A DNA stretch of 6,948 bases. Source: QQUD01 sp039029915. Its GTDB lineage: Bacteria > Chloroflexota > Anaerolineae > Promineifilales > Promineifilaceae. The stretch covers positions 1 through 6,948 of the forward strand of contig JBCCFD010000425.1 of NCBI GenBank assembly GCA_039029915.1, in the 5' to 3' direction. Below are positions 6,035-6,948 of this stretch, one piece after another (the first letter of the stretch is position 1; each line of letters opens with the position of its first letter). The notes under the pieces were generated by a model, which was not told the origin of the DNA, did no database searches, and was given only the letters and a program-made list of their open reading frames with translations. A program made the position numbers and the translations under genes.

Positions 6035-6065
6035 ATTGTAAATAGCAACAAATATTGGAGAGATA

Positions 6066-6608
6066 ATGCTAACGTTTGAAGATTTTTTACAAAGAAATGA
6101 AAGGTTTGCGGAAAAGCACACGAACGATTTAACGATTATGCCACGTTCCTTGACAATAATCTTGAGCTGCTTGGATGCTCGAACTGACCCCGCTCAATTT
6201 TTGGGGATTGAAGCTGGAGATGCACTCGTCATGCGAACGGCAGGTGCCAGAGTAGGAGACGATCTGGCTTTGGATTTGGGGATTTTGTGGCGAATGGTGC
6301 AACGTATGCAGGGTGAACATTTTAAGGGGATTTCGTTTGCGATTGTGCAACATACGAACTGTGGGTTTGAACGCCTTGCTAATCCTGATATGGCGGCAGG
6401 CTTGAGCCGAGCACTCTCAATTAATGTGGATAAAATCACTAAACGAGCGATTTATAATCACGAGCAAAGTATGCAGAATGATATTACCAAGCTGAAAAAT
6501 TCTCCCTATGTGCCGAATGAGATGGTGGTTGGGGGATATTTGTTTGATTTGGACTCGGGGTTGGTTAATGAGGTGATTGAAAAACGGCCGTTATCTGAAC
6601 ACAGTTGA
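6066..6608 (+). CDS. Beta-carbonic-anhydrase-like zinc protein
   Basis: A 180-residue protein of the beta-carbonic anhydrase family, which interconverts CO2 and bicarbonate. The zinc ligands C35, H96 and C99 are present in SCLDART (34-40) and QHTNCG (95-100), and the D37-R39 dyad of the C-x-D-x-R motif is kept. After that it deviates: the usual R-N-A-G-G/A segment reads MRTAGARVGDD (56-66). It is a short form. VVGGYLFDLDSGLV (154-167) matches the family's C-terminal strand. The ATG at 6066 has GGAGAG (6057-6062) just upstream. It is transcribed from its own promoter, with the palindromic operator on the -10, so it is probably regulated by the MarR gene next door. No signal peptide. It may be a real carbonic anhydrase or a family member with a different activity. 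Confidence 0.9.
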   Translation: MLTFEDFLQRNERFAEKHTNDLTIMPRSLTIILSCLDARTDPAQFLGIEAGDALVMRTAGARVGDDLALDLGILWRMVQRMQGEHFKGISFAIVQHTNCGFERLANPDMAAGLSRALSINVDKITKRAIYNHEQSMQNDITKLKNSPYVPNEMVVGGYLFDLDSGLVNEVIEKRPLSEHS

Positions 6609-6647
6609 TTAAACTAAATATATCAGCTGTTTCCTTAATCCTTTTTT
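6601..6647 (+). terminator. Possible terminator after the carbonic-anhydrase-like gene
   Basis: ACAGTTGAT (6601-6609) can pair with ATCAGCTGT (6622-6630) through nine pairs including one G-U, with a 12-base loop; the left arm contains the TGA stop. TTTCC follows directly, and TTTTTT only at 6642-6647. The stem is A/T-rich, so efficiency is doubtful. Confidence 0.4.
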
Positions 6648-6697
6648 AGACGCGGAGAAAAATGAGGCGTTTTGAAAAACGGCCGTAAACGTGATCA

Positions 6698-6948
6698 TTA
6701 TCCGGTTAGCTCAACAATCGCTTTTTGAAAATCGTTGTAATGCTTAAATCCTGTTGCAGGTAATATGAACTCTCGCCATCGTTGATCAAGCTCGTCCTTT
6801 AATCTTGGCGTTAATTCACGCTTGTGATTACCAACTTCCCCGGCCCGAACCTTACTTGAATCACTGCCTAGAGGTAAGTTGCCAATCAGTTCTGACCGCT
6901 CGCGCATTAGGCGGTCATCAAACCGATCTTGATGCTGCTTCATAAACT
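6698..6948 (-). CDS. Probable sulfotransferase, C-terminal part only
   Basis: The last 83 residues or so of a gene that runs in from beyond the right edge. The frame is still open at 6946, and the ATG at 6943 has no ribosome site visible, so it is probably internal. The tail has the pattern of PAPS-dependent sulfotransferases: S-S-K-V-R-A-G-E-V-G, fitting the R-x-G-x-x-G element that binds the 3'-phosphate of PAPS, then a LTPRL helix start, RWREFI and the end TGFKHYNDFQKAI. Sulfotransferases move sulfate from PAPS to an acceptor; the acceptor is unknown. The P-loop half is outside the window, so the family call rests on this C-terminal signature alone. The gene ends in TAA. At the other end of the window is a sulfatase, but no direct link is shown. 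Confidence 0.65.
   Translation of the reverse strand, partial: FMKQHQDRFDDRLMRERSELIGNLPLGSDSSKVRAGEVGNHKRELTPRLKDELDQRWREFILPATGFKHYNDFQKAIVELTG

Larger units (their letters stand above)
92..6685. repeat. Ten dispersed copies of the CGGCCG palindrome, mostly ACGGCCGT
   Basis: CGGCCG begins at 92, 659, 943, 1557, 2031, 2392, 2706, 4650, 6585 and 6680. All ten are followed by T on the plus strand and preceded by A (seven) or T (three). Four are the full decamer AACGGCCGTT (at 941, 1555, 2390 and 6583). Nine are within genes and one is in the intergenic stretch at 6680. They occur in all three codon phases, giving T-A-V, N-G-R and R-P-L/I, so protein sequence does not explain them. Confidence 0.85.

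Noticed and set aside
6129..6439. Minus-strand open frames opposite the carbonic-anhydrase-like gene
   Set aside because: Antisense shadows without ribosome sites; the plus frame carries the zinc motifs.
6660..6691. CGTTT/AAACG arms around the intergenic CGGCCG site as a terminator
   Set aside because: The arms are only five pairs and the palindrome itself explains most of the symmetry.

Overview
This 6.9 kb bacterial window has seven complete or nearly complete genes plus a gene fragment at each end. It carries good Shine-Dalgarno sites (GGAGG-type) and sigma70-like promoters. No rRNA, tRNA, CRISPR array, transposase or phage gene is visible. The mix of type I sulfatase, sulfotransferase, M50/TPR protein and scattered palindromes would fit a free-living bacterium with a large genome. 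Chloroflexota is a low-confidence guess, resting partly on a dispersed-repeat-like hairpin with the flavour of GCAAAGAACGC; nothing here is diagnostic.

Layout. (1) Bases 1-1202, minus: N-terminal 400 residues of a formylglycine-type sulfatase with no signal peptide. (2) Bases 1203-1351: divergent promoter region; the plus-strand promoter carries a 15-bp operator-like palindrome between its -35 and -10. (3) Bases 1352-2185, plus: SDR-family oxidoreductase with a methionine-rich tail, ending in a strong bidirectional terminator. (4) Bases 2298-4845, minus: histidine phosphatase, then a zinc-ribbon/M50-like membrane/TPR protein, then an isochorismatase-family hydrolase, probably co-transcribed. 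The membrane protein has lost the M50 HExxH motif and has no canonical start codon; its frame is the one closed by the phosphatase TAG. (5) Bases 4911-4986: a 76-bp inverted-repeat element. (6) Bases 5056-5421, minus, a small TfoX-like protein, divergent from (7) 5515-5949, plus, a MarR-family regulator, followed by (8) 6066-6608, plus, a beta-carbonic-anhydrase-like protein. (9) Bases 6698-6948, minus: the C-terminal end of a probable sulfotransferase.

How parts work together. The clearest new unit is the MarR locus. The same palindrome (GTTGTA-N3-TGCAACT) lies in the MarR/TfoX-like divergent promoter region and exactly over the -10 of the carbonic-anhydrase-like gene. This predicts a small autoregulated regulon.

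Across the window the octamer ACGGCCGT (or a one-base variant) occurs ten times in all three reading phases of unrelated genes. This looks like a highly iterated palindrome selected at the DNA level.
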